The notes under the pieces: generated by a model
The model's database searches: none
The model's input: only the letters and a program-made list of their open reading frames with translations
What the model was told of the DNA's origin: nothing
Shown here: positions 33,426 to 43,638 of the stretch, piece after piece
Position numbering within the stretch: the stretch's first letter is position 1
Layout of the letters: the number at the start of each line of letters is the position of its first letter
Program-made: the position numbers and the translations under genes
Assembly (NCBI RefSeq): GCF_002860365.1
Contig: NZ_NMWT01000009.1
Location: 18,503-82,502, forward strand
Source: Bifidobacterium parmae
GTDB lineage: Bacteria; Actinomycetota; Actinomycetes; Actinomycetales; Bifidobacteriaceae
DNA: 64,000 bases
Direction of reading: 5' to 3'

Positions 33426-34787
33426 TCATCCGTCCTGCGCCATGCGCAGTTCCATGGCGAGACGATAGTAGTCGATGAGCCGGTCGACCATCGCCGGCCA
33501 CGTGCGCTCCCGGACCGCCTCCAATCCGGCGGCACCCATGCTTCGCCGCAGCGGGCCGTCGCCGATGAGCCTGTCCACGCGGTCGCGCAGGTCGGCATCG
33601 TCCTCGTCGCGCGGGTCGAACAGCAGTCCGGTCGCGCCCTCGTCGACCAGATCGAGCGGGCCTCCGCTCGCCGGGGCGACCACGGGCAGGCCGCTCGCCA
33701 TCGCCTCCTGGATGGTCTGTCCGAACGTCTCCTCCGCGCCCGTATGCACGAACACGTCCAACGCCGCGTAGGCGTCGGCCAGATCGCGCCCGTGCAGCAT
33801 TCCGGTGAACACCGCGTGCGGCAGGCGCTCGCGCAGCTCCGGCTCGCTCACGCCGCCGCCCACGACGACCAGCCGCATGGGGAGCCCCGCGAGCGCGGCG
33901 AGACGCTCCACCTGCTTCTCCGGGGCGAGCCTGCCCACGTAGCCGACGACCGGCAGCCGCCCGTCGTCGCTCCATTCCCGATGCCATGCGCGGGCCTGCG
34001 GGTCGTCGGCGCGTGCGGGCGAGAACAGTGCGGTGTCGACGCCGCGGCCCCACAGTCGGATGAGTTCGGGCTCCACGCCGAATGTTTCGAGCCGGCCTCG
34101 TGCGTCCTCGGTGGGGGCGAGCGTCATGGTGGCGAGGTTGTGCATGCGCGCGATGCGGTCGGCCACGATGCGTTCCGCCTGTTCGCCGGCCGCCTTGCCG
34201 ATGCGCCGGAGCCATTTCGTGTGCTTCGGCCACGCTCCGTCCCGTTTCGGGGCGGCATCGCCCGTGCCGCCCGCCGCCGGTGCCGTGCCGTCCACGCCTT
34301 TCTCGCCGGTTACCGCCTCGCGTGCGAACCGGCGGGCGTATTGCGCCACGTCGGTCTGGTAGATGGCGACGGTCGGCACGTGCAGTTCGTCGCCGGCGAT
34401 GAGCGCCGCATGGCCGAGTTTCGAGATCGGTGCGGCCACGTGGATGACGTCCGGTCTCGGACCGTCGAGGATGTCGCGGATGACCGAGGATTTCGTCGTG
34501 ACCGCCACGTTGAACCGTTGGATCGGGAACGACGGCACCTCCTCGACGGGGTATCCCGCGTAGGCGCCGCCCTCCGGCGCCGGTCCGGGCGCGATGACGC
34601 GCGCGTCGAACCCGCGTTCGGCGAACCGGTCGAGGATGTGCCGGATGCTGCCGGACACGCCGTTCGTCTGTTCCAGCGACGATTCGCTGACGACGAGTAC
34701 GCGCAGGGGGCGCGACGCGATGATGTTCACGATTCCCAGTGTAGGGAGCGCACGCGGGTCCGTATCTACGTAGGTGACGGATTTCAT
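33426..34787 (-). CDS. GT4-family glycosyltransferase (PimB/MgtA-like)
   Basis: 453 residues from ATG 34787, or 434 from GTG 34730, whose product begins at the Rossmann strand; neither has a good ribosome binding site. GT-B fold of family 4: VLVVSESSLEQTNGVSGS acceptor loop (key residues NGVSGS), GRGVDTALFSP, YVGRLAPEKQVERLA donor-binding segment (key GRLAPEKQ) and the E-x7-E motif in EETFGQTIQEAM. Relatives transfer mannose or glucose to phosphatidylinositol or diacylglycerol in actinobacterial glycolipid synthesis. It ends 28 bases before the lipase start, so the two could share a transcript. Confidence 0.85.
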   Translation of the reverse strand: MKSVTYVDTDPRALPTLGIVNIIASRPLRVLVVSESSLEQTNGVSGSIRHILDRFAERGFDARVIAPGPAPEGGAYAGYPVEEVPSFPIQRFNVAVTTKSSVIRDILDGPRPDVIHVAAPISKLGHAALIAGDELHVPTVAIYQTDVAQYARRFAREAVTGEKGVDGTAPAAGGTGDAAPKRDGAWPKHTKWLRRIGKAAGEQAERIVADRIARMHNLATMTLAPTEDARGRLETFGVEPELIRLWGRGVDTALFSPARADDPQARAWHREWSDDGRLPVVGYVGRLAPEKQVERLAALAGLPMRLVVVGGGVSEPELRERLPHAVFTGMLHGRDLADAYAALDVFVHTGAEETFGQTIQEAMASGLPVVAPASGGPLDLVDEGATGLLFDPRDEDDADLRDRVDRLIGDGPLRRSMGAAGLEAVRERTWPAMVDRLIDYYRLAMELRMAQDG

Positions 34788-34817
34788 CGCGGCGTAGCGG
34801 GCTGTTCACCCGACGCG

Positions 34818-36368
34818 CTACGGCAGCTGTACCTCGGCCGCCGGATGCTTGTCGCGCCACCACTTCTGCACGAAGTACGCGGCGTAGCACACGACGATGA
34901 ACAGCAGCTCGGCGACGAGCGCGAACCGCTGCTCCTTGTCGAAGAACACGAGCAGGAACGAGGCGGTGCACAGGATGAACGCGCCCCACGAGGTCCACGG
35001 GTAACCGGGCGTCGCGTACTTGAGCTCGGCGGCCGTATGCCCGGAGGCGATCCAGCGGCGGCGGAACACGATCTGGCAGTACGCGATCGCGATCCATACC
35101 ACCACGGCCGACAGGCCGGAGAGGGCCACGAGCACGAGATACACGGTGGAGGCCGCGACCACGGAGGAGAGCAGCGCGAGCAGGCCGCCGGCCATCGCCG
35201 CGCACAGGGCCAGCATCGGCACGCCGCGGCGGTTCGTCTTCGCGAACCAGCGCGGGATCATGCCCTCGTGGCCCATCGACCACACCATGCGCGTCGAGGC
35301 GTACAGGCCGGAGTTCGAGGCGGAGAGCACGGCCGTGAGCACGACGAAGTTCATGATGTCCGCCGCGTACGGGATGCCCACCGAGTTGAGCACGAGCACG
35401 AACGGGCTTTCGCCCACGCCCGCCTGACGCCACGGGATCAGCGCACTCATCACGACGATCGAGCCGATGAAGAACAGGACGAGACGCCACAGCGTCGTGT
35501 GGATCGCCTTCGGCACCGCCTTCTCCGGGTCGCGCGTCTCGCCGGCGGTCACGCCGATCAGCTCGGTGCCGGAGAACGCGAAGTTCACGGTGAGGATCGT
35601 CGCGAACACGGGCATGAAGCCGTTCGGGAAGACGCCGTCCTTGAACAGGTTGTCGAACATCGGCGCGTGCGTGTACCCCTTCATCGGGATGATGCCGAAG
35701 ATCGTGAGCGTGCCGATCAGGATGAACGCGCAGATCGCGAACACCTTGATCGAGGCGAACCAGAACTCCGCCTCGGCGAAGAACCGCACGGAGAGCGCGT
35801 TCAGCGTGAAGATCAGCGCGATGCACGCCGCCGACCACACCCATGTGGGCGTGTGCGGGAACCATCGCTGCATGAGCAGGCCGGCCGCCGTGAATTCGGA
35901 GCCGAGCGCCACCGTCCATGTGAGCCAATACTGGATGGCGATCACGAAGCCGGTGCCCGGTCCGATGAACTTCTCCGCGTACACGTGGAACGAGCCGGTC
36001 ACCGGCATCGCCACGGACAGTTCGCCGAGCGTGAGCATCACCAGGTATACGATGACCGCGCCGATCGCGTAGGCGAGGATCGTGCCGATCGGGCCCGCCT
36101 GCTGGATCGTGTAGCCGGAGCTCAGGAACAGGCCCGTGCCGATCACGCCGCCCAGCGAGATCATCTGCAGGTGCCGCGCCTCCATGCCGCGCTTGAGGTT
36201 CGTGTGCAGCGCGTGCTTCGTGTGTTTCTCGGTGCCGGTGGTCGGGTCGGCGGTCGCGCCGGTGCGCGTCTCCGCCGTCGCCGTCATGGCGTCGGCGCGC
36301 GCCTCCGCCGTCGCCGTCATGGCGTCGGCGCGCGCCTCCGCCGTCGTGCCGGCTTCGCTGTCGCTCAT
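34818..36368 (-). CDS. Amino-acid permease (APC superfamily, AAT family)
   Basis: 516 residues from ATG 36368; twelve hydrophobic segments. The family opening [24 protein letters not shown] (key GGVIGTGLF) and the loop [13 protein letters not shown] mark the LysP/YifK/GabP group of H+-coupled amino-acid importers. Which amino acid is carried is not readable. The cytoplasmic N-terminus contains two identical 11-residue units [11 protein letters not shown], encoded by a 33-bp tandem repeat around 36284-36350. Confidence 0.9.
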   Translation of the reverse strand: MSDSEAGTTAEARADAMTATAEARADAMTATAETRTGATADPTTGTEKHTKHALHTNLKRGMEARHLQMISLGGVIGTGLFLSSGYTIQQAGPIGTILAYAIGAVIVYLVMLTLGELSVAMPVTGSFHVYAEKFIGPGTGFVIAIQYWLTWTVALGSEFTAAGLLMQRWFPHTPTWVWSAACIALIFTLNALSVRFFAEAEFWFASIKVFAICAFILIGTLTIFGIIPMKGYTHAPMFDNLFKDGVFPNGFMPVFATILTVNFAFSGTELIGVTAGETRDPEKAVPKAIHTTLWRLVLFFIGSIVVMSALIPWRQAGVGESPFVLVLNSVGIPYAADIMNFVVLTAVLSASNSGLYASTRMVWSMGHEGMIPRWFAKTNRRGVPMLALCAAMAGGLLALLSSVVAASTVYLVLVALSGLSAVVVWIAIAYCQIVFRRRWIASGHTAAELKYATPGYPWTSWGAFILCTASFLLVFFDKEQRFALVAELLFIVVCYAAYFVQKWWRDKHPAAEVQLP

Positions 36369-36468
36369 CTCTCTGGTCCTCTGTCTCGCGGTTGCGGTCG
36401 AATCGCAGACAGTATACGCCAGCCCGCGCACGAGCGGCGCGACGGTTCCGGCGCGACGTCGGGCCGGT

Positions 36469-37236
36469 TCAGTCCGTCTTCACGTCGCCTTCCGCGTTAG
36501 TGATCGCCTCGGCGATGTTGTCGCGGGTGAAGTCGTGATTGCGGTAGTCGGGATTGTCGACCGGCAGATGCGTGACCATCGTGTCGAACACTTGGCTGAG
36601 GATCTCGCCGCGTTCGAGCACCGCGTCGAGCACGTGGCCGCCGATCGAATGGTCGTCGGCGAGGAAATGCTCGTGGAATCCGGCGACGGCCGCGCCGTGG
36701 AACATGACGGGGGAGAAGTAGCCGAGCATCGTGCCTTTGACGTCGTGGGCGAGGAAGATCGCCTGCCGGTCCGCGACCTCCTCGAGCGTCGGGTACGGCG
36801 CCTGCTGTTTGATGACGGCGCGCGTCTTGATGAAGCTGAACGTGCCGCGCACGATGACGGAGAAGAACGTGTTCGCGCGCCCGTTCGCCTCGACGATGCG
36901 CCGGTTGAGCTCCTCCAGGCCGATGTCGCTGCGTTCGCACTGGTATTGGAACGCCGCCCGGTGCATGTTCGCGAACGGCAGCGTGAGGTCGTCCGGCACG
37001 GCCTCCACCTCGCCGGTGCGTCCCACCTTCCACGCGTGCCCGTCGAGCACGATGATCTCGCCGTCGAGCCCTTCGCCGGTGCCGATGCCCGTGTCGCCGT
37101 GGGTGAGCAGCTCGCCCATCGTCGTGGTGCCTTCCAGCAGGCCCGGCACGAGCAATGCGAGCGTGCCGTGCTGGTAGAGCACGTTCGCGCGGTGATCGTG
37201 GATCGGTTCGATCGATTTGCCCTTCAGTTCGCTCAC
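36469..37236 (-). CDS. alsD: Acetolactate decarboxylase
   Basis: Converts 2-acetolactate to acetoin, diverting pyruvate to a neutral product. 255 residues from GTG 37236; longer frames upstream are not family-like. [17 protein letters not shown], with the start-proximal QHGT and GLLEG, is typical, and the zinc site is intact in [11 protein letters not shown] followed by GGHVLD. The transcript is probably leaderless: a good promoter (TTGCCT-17-TATATT) ends 8 bases before the GTG. No acetolactate synthase gene lies in the window. Confidence 0.92.
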   Translation of the reverse strand: MSELKGKSIEPIHDHRANVLYQHGTLALLVPGLLEGTTTMGELLTHGDTGIGTGEGLDGEIIVLDGHAWKVGRTGEVEAVPDDLTLPFANMHRAAFQYQCERSDIGLEELNRRIVEANGRANTFFSVIVRGTFSFIKTRAVIKQQAPYPTLEEVADRQAIFLAHDVKGTMLGYFSPVMFHGAAVAGFHEHFLADDHSIGGHVLDAVLERGEILSQVFDTMVTHLPVDNPDYRNHDFTRDNIAEAITNAEGDVKTD

Positions 37237-37244
37237 GATTCCGT

Positions 37245-37273
37245 AATATAAATGACCGCTCCCGGCGAGGCAA
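37245..37273 (-). promoter_or_regulatory. Promoter of alsD (leaderless)
   Basis: Minus strand: TTGCCT (37273-37268), 17-base spacer, TATATT (37250-37245). Predicted transcription start about 37238, within two bases of the GTG start codon. Confidence 0.7.
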
Positions 37274-37432
37274 GGAAGATGTCGCGGATTCCCCGCGATA
37301 TCGCCGTGACCTCGCTCACAGCGAGATTGGGCGCGGATTGGGCACGGCTGGGTATAGCGTATTCGCGTGCTTTCGGGGAGCCGCATCGTGGTCGACGGCG
37401 GCCGCCCCTTCGGGAATCGCACGGGAAGAAGT

Positions 37433-38980
37433 ATGCGGCATATGGTGACGAAGCTGGGATCGAAGCGCACGCTCACGCGTGAGGAGTCATACGTCGACGG
37501 GCATCTGACGCACACGGCGTTCGTCTCGCTCGCCATCCTCACGTTCATCACGTTCGTCGGCAACTTCACGCAGCTGCAGCTGTCCGCCGCGCTGCCGTCG
37601 ATCGTCGACGAATTCCGCATCAACGTGACCACCGGACAGTGGCTCACGTCCGTGTTCCAGCTCGTGATGGGCGTGATGGTGCCGCTCACCGCGTTCCTCA
37701 CGCGCCGCTTCTCCACGCGTCAGATCGTCATCACGTCGATGATCGTCTTCACGCTCGGTTCCGTGTGCGCGTGGCTCGCGCCCACGTTCCTCGTCCTGCT
37801 CGCCGGCCGCGTGCTGCAGGCCGTTGGCACCGGCGTGATGTGGCCGGTCCTGCAGATCACCGTGTTCTCGATATTCCCGCTGTCGCGCCGCGGCGGCGCG
37901 ATGGGCATGGTGGGCATCGCGATGAGCGTCGCCCCCGCCATCGGACCGACGCTCGGCGGCCTCCAGACCGACGCGAACGGATGGCGTTCCATCTTCCTCA
38001 CGCTCACGGTGATCGGCGCGCTCTCGCTCGCCGCCGCCGTGCTGTGGCTGCATGATTTCGGCGAGAACGACGCGGCCGCGCGCGCCGACTTCTTCTCCGT
38101 CGCGTTGTCCGTGTTCGGATTCGGCGGATTGATGTTCGGATTCACGAACATCGAGAACTATCCGTTCACACATCCGATGGTGTGGGCGTCGATGCTCGTC
38201 GGCGTGGTCGGCATCATCTGGTTCGTCGCGCGGCAGGTGCGGCACGCGCGGCGCTACCGTGAGGGCGTCGCGCGCGGGGAGCGGCCGGAACCGGCGCTGC
38301 TCGACCTGGGCGTGCTGCGGAACCGTTCGTTCACCGTCGGCACGGTCACCGCGTCGCTCGCGTTCTTCGCGTTCAGTTCGATCCTCGTGATCATGCCGCT
38401 CTACATCCAGAACGACCGCGGCTACTCCGCGACGATGAGCGGCCTCATCATGCTGCCCGGCGCGATCGGCCAGTGCATCTCACAGCTGTTCGGTGGCAAG
38501 GCGCTCGACCGGTTCGGCGCACGGCCCGTCGCCCTGTTCGGCGCGGTCACGCTCACCGTCGGCACGATCGGCATGAGCCTGATCGCCGCCGACACATGGA
38601 TCTGGTGGGTGTCGATCTGCCAGTTCGTGCGCCAGATCGGCATGGGATCGCTGCTGATGCCGATCACCACGTGGTCGCTCAACTGCCTGGAGCCGTCGGA
38701 GATCTCCGCCGGGTCGGCCGTGACGAACACGGCCCGTCAGGTGGCGGGCGCGATGGGCGCGCCGATCCTCGTGATCCTGATGGAGACGTTCACCGCCATG
38801 TACCATGCGGGCGGCATGTCCGCCACGCTCGCGAACATCGCCGGCATCCAGTGGGCGCTGCGCATCTCCGCGTTCCTGTGCTTCATCATGGTGCTGCTCG
38901 TCGCCTTCGGCGTGCGCGGCAACGGCGCGGGCTCCTCGCACGACGTGGCCCGTCGCGCCCTGAACCGACTGCGTCATTGA
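37433..38980 (+). CDS. MFS drug-type exporter (DHA2 family, 14 helices)
   Basis: 515 residues from ATG 37433, with GGGAAGAAGT upstream; ATG 37367 and 37442 are alternatives. Motifs of the EmrB/QacA group: QLSAALPSIVDEF in helix 1, QWLTSVFQLVMGVMVPL in helix 2 (key part WLTSVFQL) and motif C-like GIAMSVAPAIGPTLGG. About 14 helices. Such proteins expel drugs or small metabolites by proton antiport; the substrate is unknown. It is divergent from alsD, with both promoters in the 196-base gap. Confidence 0.9.
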   Translation: MRHMVTKLGSKRTLTREESYVDGHLTHTAFVSLAILTFITFVGNFTQLQLSAALPSIVDEFRINVTTGQWLTSVFQLVMGVMVPLTAFLTRRFSTRQIVITSMIVFTLGSVCAWLAPTFLVLLAGRVLQAVGTGVMWPVLQITVFSIFPLSRRGGAMGMVGIAMSVAPAIGPTLGGLQTDANGWRSIFLTLTVIGALSLAAAVLWLHDFGENDAAARADFFSVALSVFGFGGLMFGFTNIENYPFTHPMVWASMLVGVVGIIWFVARQVRHARRYREGVARGERPEPALLDLGVLRNRSFTVGTVTASLAFFAFSSILVIMPLYIQNDRGYSATMSGLIMLPGAIGQCISQLFGGKALDRFGARPVALFGAVTLTVGTIGMSLIAADTWIWWVSICQFVRQIGMGSLLMPITTWSLNCLEPSEISAGSAVTNTARQVAGAMGAPILVILMETFTAMYHAGGMSATLANIAGIQWALRISAFLCFIMVLLVAFGVRGNGAGSSHDVARRALNRLRH

Positions 38981-38999
38981 GAGCCGGTGGAATCGTCGC

Positions 39000-39194
39000 G
39001 CCGGATAACCTGCGAACAGGGGAAAACGAGGTTGCGCGGCTGGAAATCGTGCCGGACAACCCGCGATACGGCTTTACGCAGCTTATACGGCAGGGGATTA
39101 TGCCGGACAACCTTGTAGATAGGCTGGATGAGGTTGCGCGGCTGAGCGCTGTGCCGGACAATCCCGGAAGCGGTGTTTCGCAGGTTGTGCGGCT
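39000..39194. repeat. 51-bp tandem array of alternately inverted motifs
   Basis: GCCGGA(T/C)AA(C/T)C occurs at 39000, 39051, 39102 and 39153, exactly 51 bases apart. Exactly 31 bases after each lies the inverted relative GTTGCGCGGC (39031, 39133), CTTATACGGC (39082) or GTTGTGCGGC (39184). It fills most of the 280-base gap between the MFS gene and the YwiC-like gene. Both strands stay open in one frame, giving 17-residue units (plus: PDNPRYGF; minus: GLSGTISSRATS), but no start with a ribosome binding site is seen. Confidence 0.85.
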
Positions 39195-39260
39195 GTATCG
39201 GGGCCGATGGATGGGTGCGACCTGTCCTCCGGAGGGATGATTGTCCTTTACTCTACATAT

Positions 39261-40259
39261 ATGAGTGATGTGCGCAGCCCCATGAGTCCCGGTCCTGTGA
39301 ATCCCCCTGCCCCGAAGCCCCGCCCCACGCGGGCGCGGGATTGGATTCCCGACCAGCCTGGGGCGTGGGTGATGGCGCTCGCGCCCGCGGTGGCCGGGTT
39401 CGTCGCGGGAGGGCCGACGCGTGACTCCGTGTGGCTGGTGGCGCTATGGGCGCTGTGCTACTGCGTGCAGTTCGCCGCGGCCCGGTGGCTCAAATCCCGG
39501 TTCGCGCGGCGGTATCTGATGCCGGTGGCGGCCTACGGCGTCGCGCTGGTCGTGCTCGGCGTCCCGTTCGTCGTCATCGATTCGGGCATACTGCGCTGGG
39601 CTCCCATATATATGGTGCTGGCCGCGCTCTCGTTCCTCGCCGCGTGGCTCAGACGCGAACGCAGCCTGTGGGGCAATGCGGTGGCCGTGCTCGCCTCGTC
39701 GCTGATGGCCACGGTCGTCGCCTCGTATGGTTCGCGCAACATGTCGGACGCGTCGTGCGTGCTGGAAGTCGCCCGATATGATGCACAGGGCAATCCGATG
39801 CCGGTGCCGTGCGGCACGCAACAGATGTTGGCCATCATGCATGAGCCGCCCACGTGGGATACGTGGTGGTCGCCATACGCGTTCCCGGCAGGTGGCCTGA
39901 TGATGTCGGCCGTGTTCGCGGCGACGCAGTTCGGCTCGGTGCTGTTCGTCAAGACGATGATCCGCGAGCGGGGGAGCCGTGCGTATCTCGTCGCGTCGGT
40001 CGCGTGGCATGCGGTGCTGTTCGCGGGCGTGACCTGGTGGATCGGCTCGTTCGTGCCGGCGGGCGGCGTCGAGGATGGATGGATTCCGATGCCGCTCATG
40101 TGGACGGAGCTCGCCGCGATCTGGCTGCTGGCGCGCTCGGTGGCCCTGCCGTGGATCGGCTCGCGCCGACGCGTCAAGCCGGTCGTCACCGGCATGGTCG
40201 AGATGGTGTCCACCTTGCTCGTCTTCGTCGCGGTGCTGACGGCGCTGGCGGCGGCATGA
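39261..40259 (+). CDS. YwiC-like membrane protein
   Basis: 332-residue polytopic membrane protein. The N-terminal RDWIPDQPGAWVMALAPAVAGF block (key GAWVMALAP) matches the YwiC-like family, which is uncharacterised; a link to nitrate respiration genes exists in Bacillus, but none are present here. ATG 39261 follows TACTCT by 6 bases, suggesting a leaderless transcript; ATG 39237 has GGAGGG too close to serve. About nine hydrophobic segments. Confidence 0.8.
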   Translation: MSDVRSPMSPGPVNPPAPKPRPTRARDWIPDQPGAWVMALAPAVAGFVAGGPTRDSVWLVALWALCYCVQFAAARWLKSRFARRYLMPVAAYGVALVVLGVPFVVIDSGILRWAPIYMVLAALSFLAAWLRRERSLWGNAVAVLASSLMATVVASYGSRNMSDASCVLEVARYDAQGNPMPVPCGTQQMLAIMHEPPTWDTWWSPYAFPAGGLMMSAVFAATQFGSVLFVKTMIRERGSRAYLVASVAWHAVLFAGVTWWIGSFVPAGGVEDGWIPMPLMWTELAAIWLLARSVALPWIGSRRRVKPVVTGMVEMVSTLLVFVAVLTALAAA

Positions 40260-40520
40260 ACCGCATGCGCCGACGGCGTGTCGCGGGGGCGCGCTCGTCC
40301 AAGGCCGGTGATTAGATACTCAAGTTGCCTGATTTGGGCTCGCACATTGGAAATAACAAAGCGAGCACGGGCCGGCGGATTGCCAGCGCGATTCGTGGTG
40401 CCGTGCACTGATGTCGGATGACCGCCAGAGGACGTATGTCCAAGGGAGGCCATGCGCGCCGGTGCCCTCAAGAAGCAGGCTGGAAACCAGTACACGAATC
40501 GCTAGAAAGGGCGGACGGCA

Positions 40521-40829
40521 ATGGCGGGACAGAAAATCCGCATCAGGCTTAAGTCCTATGACCACGAGGTCATCGACCAATCGGCGAAGAAGATCGTCGA
40601 AACGGTGACGAACGCGGGCGCAACTGTTGTTGGCCCCGTTCCGCTGCCGACCGAGAAGAACGTTTTTGTTGTTATCCGTTCTCCTCATAAGTACAAGGAT
40701 TCTCGCGAGCACTTCGAGATGCGCACCCACAAGCGCCTCATCGACATCGTGGACCCGACCCCGAAGGCCGTGGATTCCCTGATGCACATCGATCTGCCCG
40801 CGGACGTCAACATCGAGATCAAGCTGTAA
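40521..40829 (+). CDS. rpsJ: 30S ribosomal protein S10
   Basis: 102 residues; also the NusE antitermination factor. [15 protein letters not shown] and the [20 protein letters not shown] loop are invariant (recognised by [13 protein letters not shown]). First gene of the S10 cluster. The 261-base leader upstream contains a GCTCGC/GCGAGC hairpin (40338-40366), a candidate regulatory leader. GAAAGGG precedes the ATG. Confidence 0.99.
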   Translation: MAGQKIRIRLKSYDHEVIDQSAKKIVETVTNAGATVVGPVPLPTEKNVFVVIRSPHKYKDSREHFEMRTHKRLIDIVDPTPKAVDSLMHIDLPADVNIEIKL

Positions 40830-40846
40830 GGGAGGAGGGAACCGCT

Positions 40847-41497
40847 ATGTCGCAACATAAGGATCGCAAGGCGCTGCTGGGCAAGAAGCTCGGCATGTCG
40901 CAGGTGTGGGACGAGAACGGCTTCTTCGTGCCCGTCACGCTGGTGGACGTCTCCACCAACGTCGTCACCGCCATCAAGACCCCGGAGACCGACGGCTACA
41001 CCGCCGTCCAGCTCGGCTACGGCCAGATCGACCCGACGAAGGTCACCAAGCCGCTCGCCGGCCACTTCGCCAAGGCCGGTGTGACCCCGCGCCGTCACCT
41101 CGTCGAGGTGCGCGAGGACAACGCCACCGAGTACGAGGTGGGCCAGGAGCTCAACGCCGACGTCTTCGCCGAGGGCGCCGAGGTCGACGTGACCGGCACC
41201 ACCAAGGGCAAGGGCTTCGCCGGCACCATCAAGCGTTGGGGCTTCAAGTCCTACCGCCGTACCCACGGCTCCCACAAGAACGAGCGTCGCCCCGGTTCCG
41301 TCGGCGCGTGCGCTACTCCGAGCCGCATCCTCAAGGGCAAGCGCATGGCTGGCCGCATGGGTCATGTGACCTCCACCGTGCAGAACCTGACCGTCGTCTC
41401 CGCGGATGTCGAGAACGGCATCCTCGCCATCAAGGGCGCCATCCCGGGCCCGAAGGGCGGCATCGTTCTCGTTCGCTCCGCCGTGAAGGGAGCCTGA
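40847..41497 (+). CDS. rplC: 50S ribosomal protein L3
   Basis: 216 residues, normal length. Binds near the 3' end of 23S rRNA by the peptidyl-transferase centre. Blocks [22 protein letters not shown] and the extended-loop region [15 protein letters not shown] (key GRMG) are present. Starts 17 bases after rpsJ with GGGAGG upstream. Confidence 0.99.
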   Translation: MSQHKDRKALLGKKLGMSQVWDENGFFVPVTLVDVSTNVVTAIKTPETDGYTAVQLGYGQIDPTKVTKPLAGHFAKAGVTPRRHLVEVREDNATEYEVGQELNADVFAEGAEVDVTGTTKGKGFAGTIKRWGFKSYRRTHGSHKNERRPGSVGACATPSRILKGKRMAGRMGHVTSTVQNLTVVSADVENGILAIKGAIPGPKGGIVLVRSAVKGA

Positions 41498-41503
41498 TAA
41501 GCC

Positions 41504-42160
41504 ATGGCTAACGTTACTCTGAACGTCACCGACCCGCAGGGCCAGGCCGCCGGCACCGTCGAGGCCCCGGCCGAGCTCTTCGGCTTCTCCGCCGAAGAGG
41601 TCCAGTCCCGCATCCCGCTGATCCACCAGGTCGTCATCGCGCAGCTCGCCGCCCGTCGTGCCGGCACCCACGCGACCAAGACCCGCGCCAACGTCTCCGG
41701 CGGCGGCAAGAAGCCGTGGAAGCAGAAGGGCACCGGTCGTGCCCGCCAGGGCTCCATCCGCGCCCCGCAGTGGTACCACGGCGGCGTCGTGTTCGGCCCG
41801 CAGCCGCGTGACTACTCCCAGCGCACCCCCAAGAAGATGAAGGCCGCCGCCCTCAAGTACGTGCTGTCCGACCGCGCCAACGCCGGTCGCGTCGCCGTCG
41901 TCGACTTCGGCGTCTCCGAGAAGCCGTCCACCAAGGCCGCCATCGCCGCCCTGAACCCGGTCATCGGTGAGAAGTTCGCCACCATCGCGCTGACCCGTGA
42001 CCAGGTCAACGAGTGGCTCTCCGTGCGCAACCTTCCGTATGTCCACCCGATCTTCGTCGATCAGCTCAACACGTACGACGTGGTGACCGCGCAGTACGTC
42101 GTCTTCACCAAGGAGGCCCTTGAGGCCTTCGTGGCGGCGAAGACCAAGAAGGAGGCCTGA
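41504..42160 (+). CDS. rplD: 50S ribosomal protein L4
   Basis: 218 residues. Lines the exit tunnel; in many bacteria it also autoregulates the S10 operon. The basic loop [18 protein letters not shown] (key KQKGTGRAR) is conserved. Six bases after rplC. Confidence 0.99.
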   Translation: MANVTLNVTDPQGQAAGTVEAPAELFGFSAEEVQSRIPLIHQVVIAQLAARRAGTHATKTRANVSGGGKKPWKQKGTGRARQGSIRAPQWYHGGVVFGPQPRDYSQRTPKKMKAAALKYVLSDRANAGRVAVVDFGVSEKPSTKAAIAALNPVIGEKFATIALTRDQVNEWLSVRNLPYVHPIFVDQLNTYDVVTAQYVVFTKEALEAFVAAKTKKEA

Positions 42161-42165
42161 TTTCC

Positions 42166-42462
42166 ATGGTCGCTATTCACAAGCCGGCTCACGACATCAT
42201 CATCAAGCCCGTCGTGTCCGAGAAGAGCTACGCCGCCTCCGATCGTGGCCAGTACACCTTCGTGGTGGCCCCGAACGCGAACAAGGTGCAGATCAAGCAG
42301 GCTATCGAGCAGATCTTCAACGTCAAGGTGACGAAGGTCAACACCCTCAACCGCGAGGGCAAGCGCACTCGCACCCGCACCGGCTACGGTCGTCGCGTCG
42401 CTCAGAAGCGTGCGATCGTGTCCGTCGCCGAGGGCCAGACCATCGACATCTTCGGTAACTGA
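42166..42462 (+). CDS. rplW: 50S ribosomal protein L23
   Basis: 98 residues. Sits at the tunnel exit and docks trigger factor and [14 protein letters not shown] at the start and [11 protein letters not shown] in the basic part are typical. Five bases after rplD. Confidence 0.99.
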   Translation: MVAIHKPAHDIIIKPVVSEKSYAASDRGQYTFVVAPNANKVQIKQAIEQIFNVKVTKVNTLNREGKRTRTRTGYGRRVAQKRAIVSVAEGQTIDIFGN

Positions 42463-42498
42463 AGGTTAGCCGAGAAAAGTTAAAGGAAGAACTACATT

Positions 42499-43329
42499 AT
42501 GGCTATCCGCGTTTACAAGCCGACGAGCGCCGGCCGCCGCAACGCCTCCGTCTCGGACTTCTCCGAGATCACGCGTTCCACGCCTGAGAAGTCGCTCGTT
42601 CGTCCGCTCTCCAAGACCGGCGGTCGTAACTCCTACGGCCGTATCACGTCCCGCCACCGCGGCGGCGGCCACAAGCGCCAGTACCGTCTCATCGACTTCC
42701 GTCGCTGGGACAAGGACGGCGTGCCGGCCAAGGTCGCTCACATCGAGTACGACCCGAACCGCTCCGCCCGCATCGCCCTCCTGCACTACGCCGACGGCGA
42801 GAAGCGCTACATCATCGCGCCGAAGGGCATCAAGCAGGGCGATGTCATCGAGACCGGCGCCCAGGCCGACATCAAGCCGGGCAACAACCTGCCGCTGAAG
42901 AACATCCCGACCGGTACGGTCATCCACGCCATCGAGCTCAAGCCGCTCGGCGGCGCCAAGATCGCCCGTTCCGCCGGCACCTCGGTCCAGCTCGTCGCGA
43001 AGGACGGCGCCTACGCCCAGCTGCGTATGCCGTCCGGCGAGATCCGCAACGTCGACGCGCGCTGCCGCGCGACCGTCGGCGAGGTCGGCAACGAGGACCA
43101 CGCCAACGTGCAGCTCGGCAAGGCCGGCCGCGCCCGTTGGATGGGCAAGCGCCCGATCACCCGTGGTGAGTCCATGAACCCGGTCGACCACCCGCACGGC
43201 GGTCGTACCCGCGGCGGCAAGCCGCCGGTCTCCCCGTGGGGCAAGGGCGAGGTTCGTACTCGTCGTCCGAAGAAGGCTTCGAACAAGATGATTGTCCGTC
43301 GCCGTCCGTCCGGCAAGAACCGCAAGTAA
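42499..43329 (+). CDS. rplB: 50S ribosomal protein L2
   Basis: 276 residues. Needed for subunit joining and peptidyl transfer. The hallmark loop [15 protein letters not shown] holds the conserved histidine (key HPHGG). Full length, RBS AAGGAAGAA before ATG 42499. Confidence 0.99.
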   Translation: MAIRVYKPTSAGRRNASVSDFSEITRSTPEKSLVRPLSKTGGRNSYGRITSRHRGGGHKRQYRLIDFRRWDKDGVPAKVAHIEYDPNRSARIALLHYADGEKRYIIAPKGIKQGDVIETGAQADIKPGNNLPLKNIPTGTVIHAIELKPLGGAKIARSAGTSVQLVAKDGAYAQLRMPSGEIRNVDARCRATVGEVGNEDHANVQLGKAGRARWMGKRPITRGESMNPVDHPHGGRTRGGKPPVSPWGKGEVRTRRPKKASNKMIVRRRPSGKNRK

Positions 43330-43344
43330 GGAAGATTCGAAGCG

Positions 43345-43623
43345 ATGACTCGTAGCATCAAGAAGGGCCCCTTCGTCGACGCCCACTTGCAGAAGAAGGT
43401 CGACGAGCAGAACGAGAAGGGCACCAAGAACGTCATCAAGACGTGGTCCCGCCGTTCGATGATCACCCCTGATTTCATCGGACACACGTTCGCTGTCCAC
43501 GATGGCCGCAAGCACGTCCCGGTGTTCGTCACCGAGGCCATGGTCGGCCACAAGCTGGGTGAGTTCGCCCCCACGAAGACCTTCAAGGGTCACGTGAAGG
43601 ACGACAAGAAGGCCCGCCGCTAA
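43345..43623 (+). CDS. rpsS: 30S ribosomal protein S19
   Basis: 92 residues. Head of the 30S subunit with S13. Opens [11 protein letters not shown] and contains [11 protein letters not shown], both family signatures. Fifteen bases after rplB. Confidence 0.99.
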   Translation: MTRSIKKGPFVDAHLQKKVDEQNEKGTKNVIKTWSRRSMITPDFIGHTFAVHDGRKHVPVFVTEAMVGHKLGEFAPTKTFKGHVKDDKKARR

Positions 43624-43638
43624 AGGAGAGAATGACTT

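Noticed and set aside
33744-36500. 918-residue plus-strand frame over the glycosyltransferase and permease genes
   Set aside because: Antisense shadow; the minus-strand products have clear family motifs.
39000-39194. CRISPR array or small repeat-protein gene
   Set aside because: Repeats are imperfect and alternate in direction; although frames are open on both strands, no start codon with a ribosome binding site is present.
40260-40520. Known S10-leader riboswitch-like element
   Set aside because: Only one modest hairpin is visible; it does not match a leader I can name, so no RNA feature was called.
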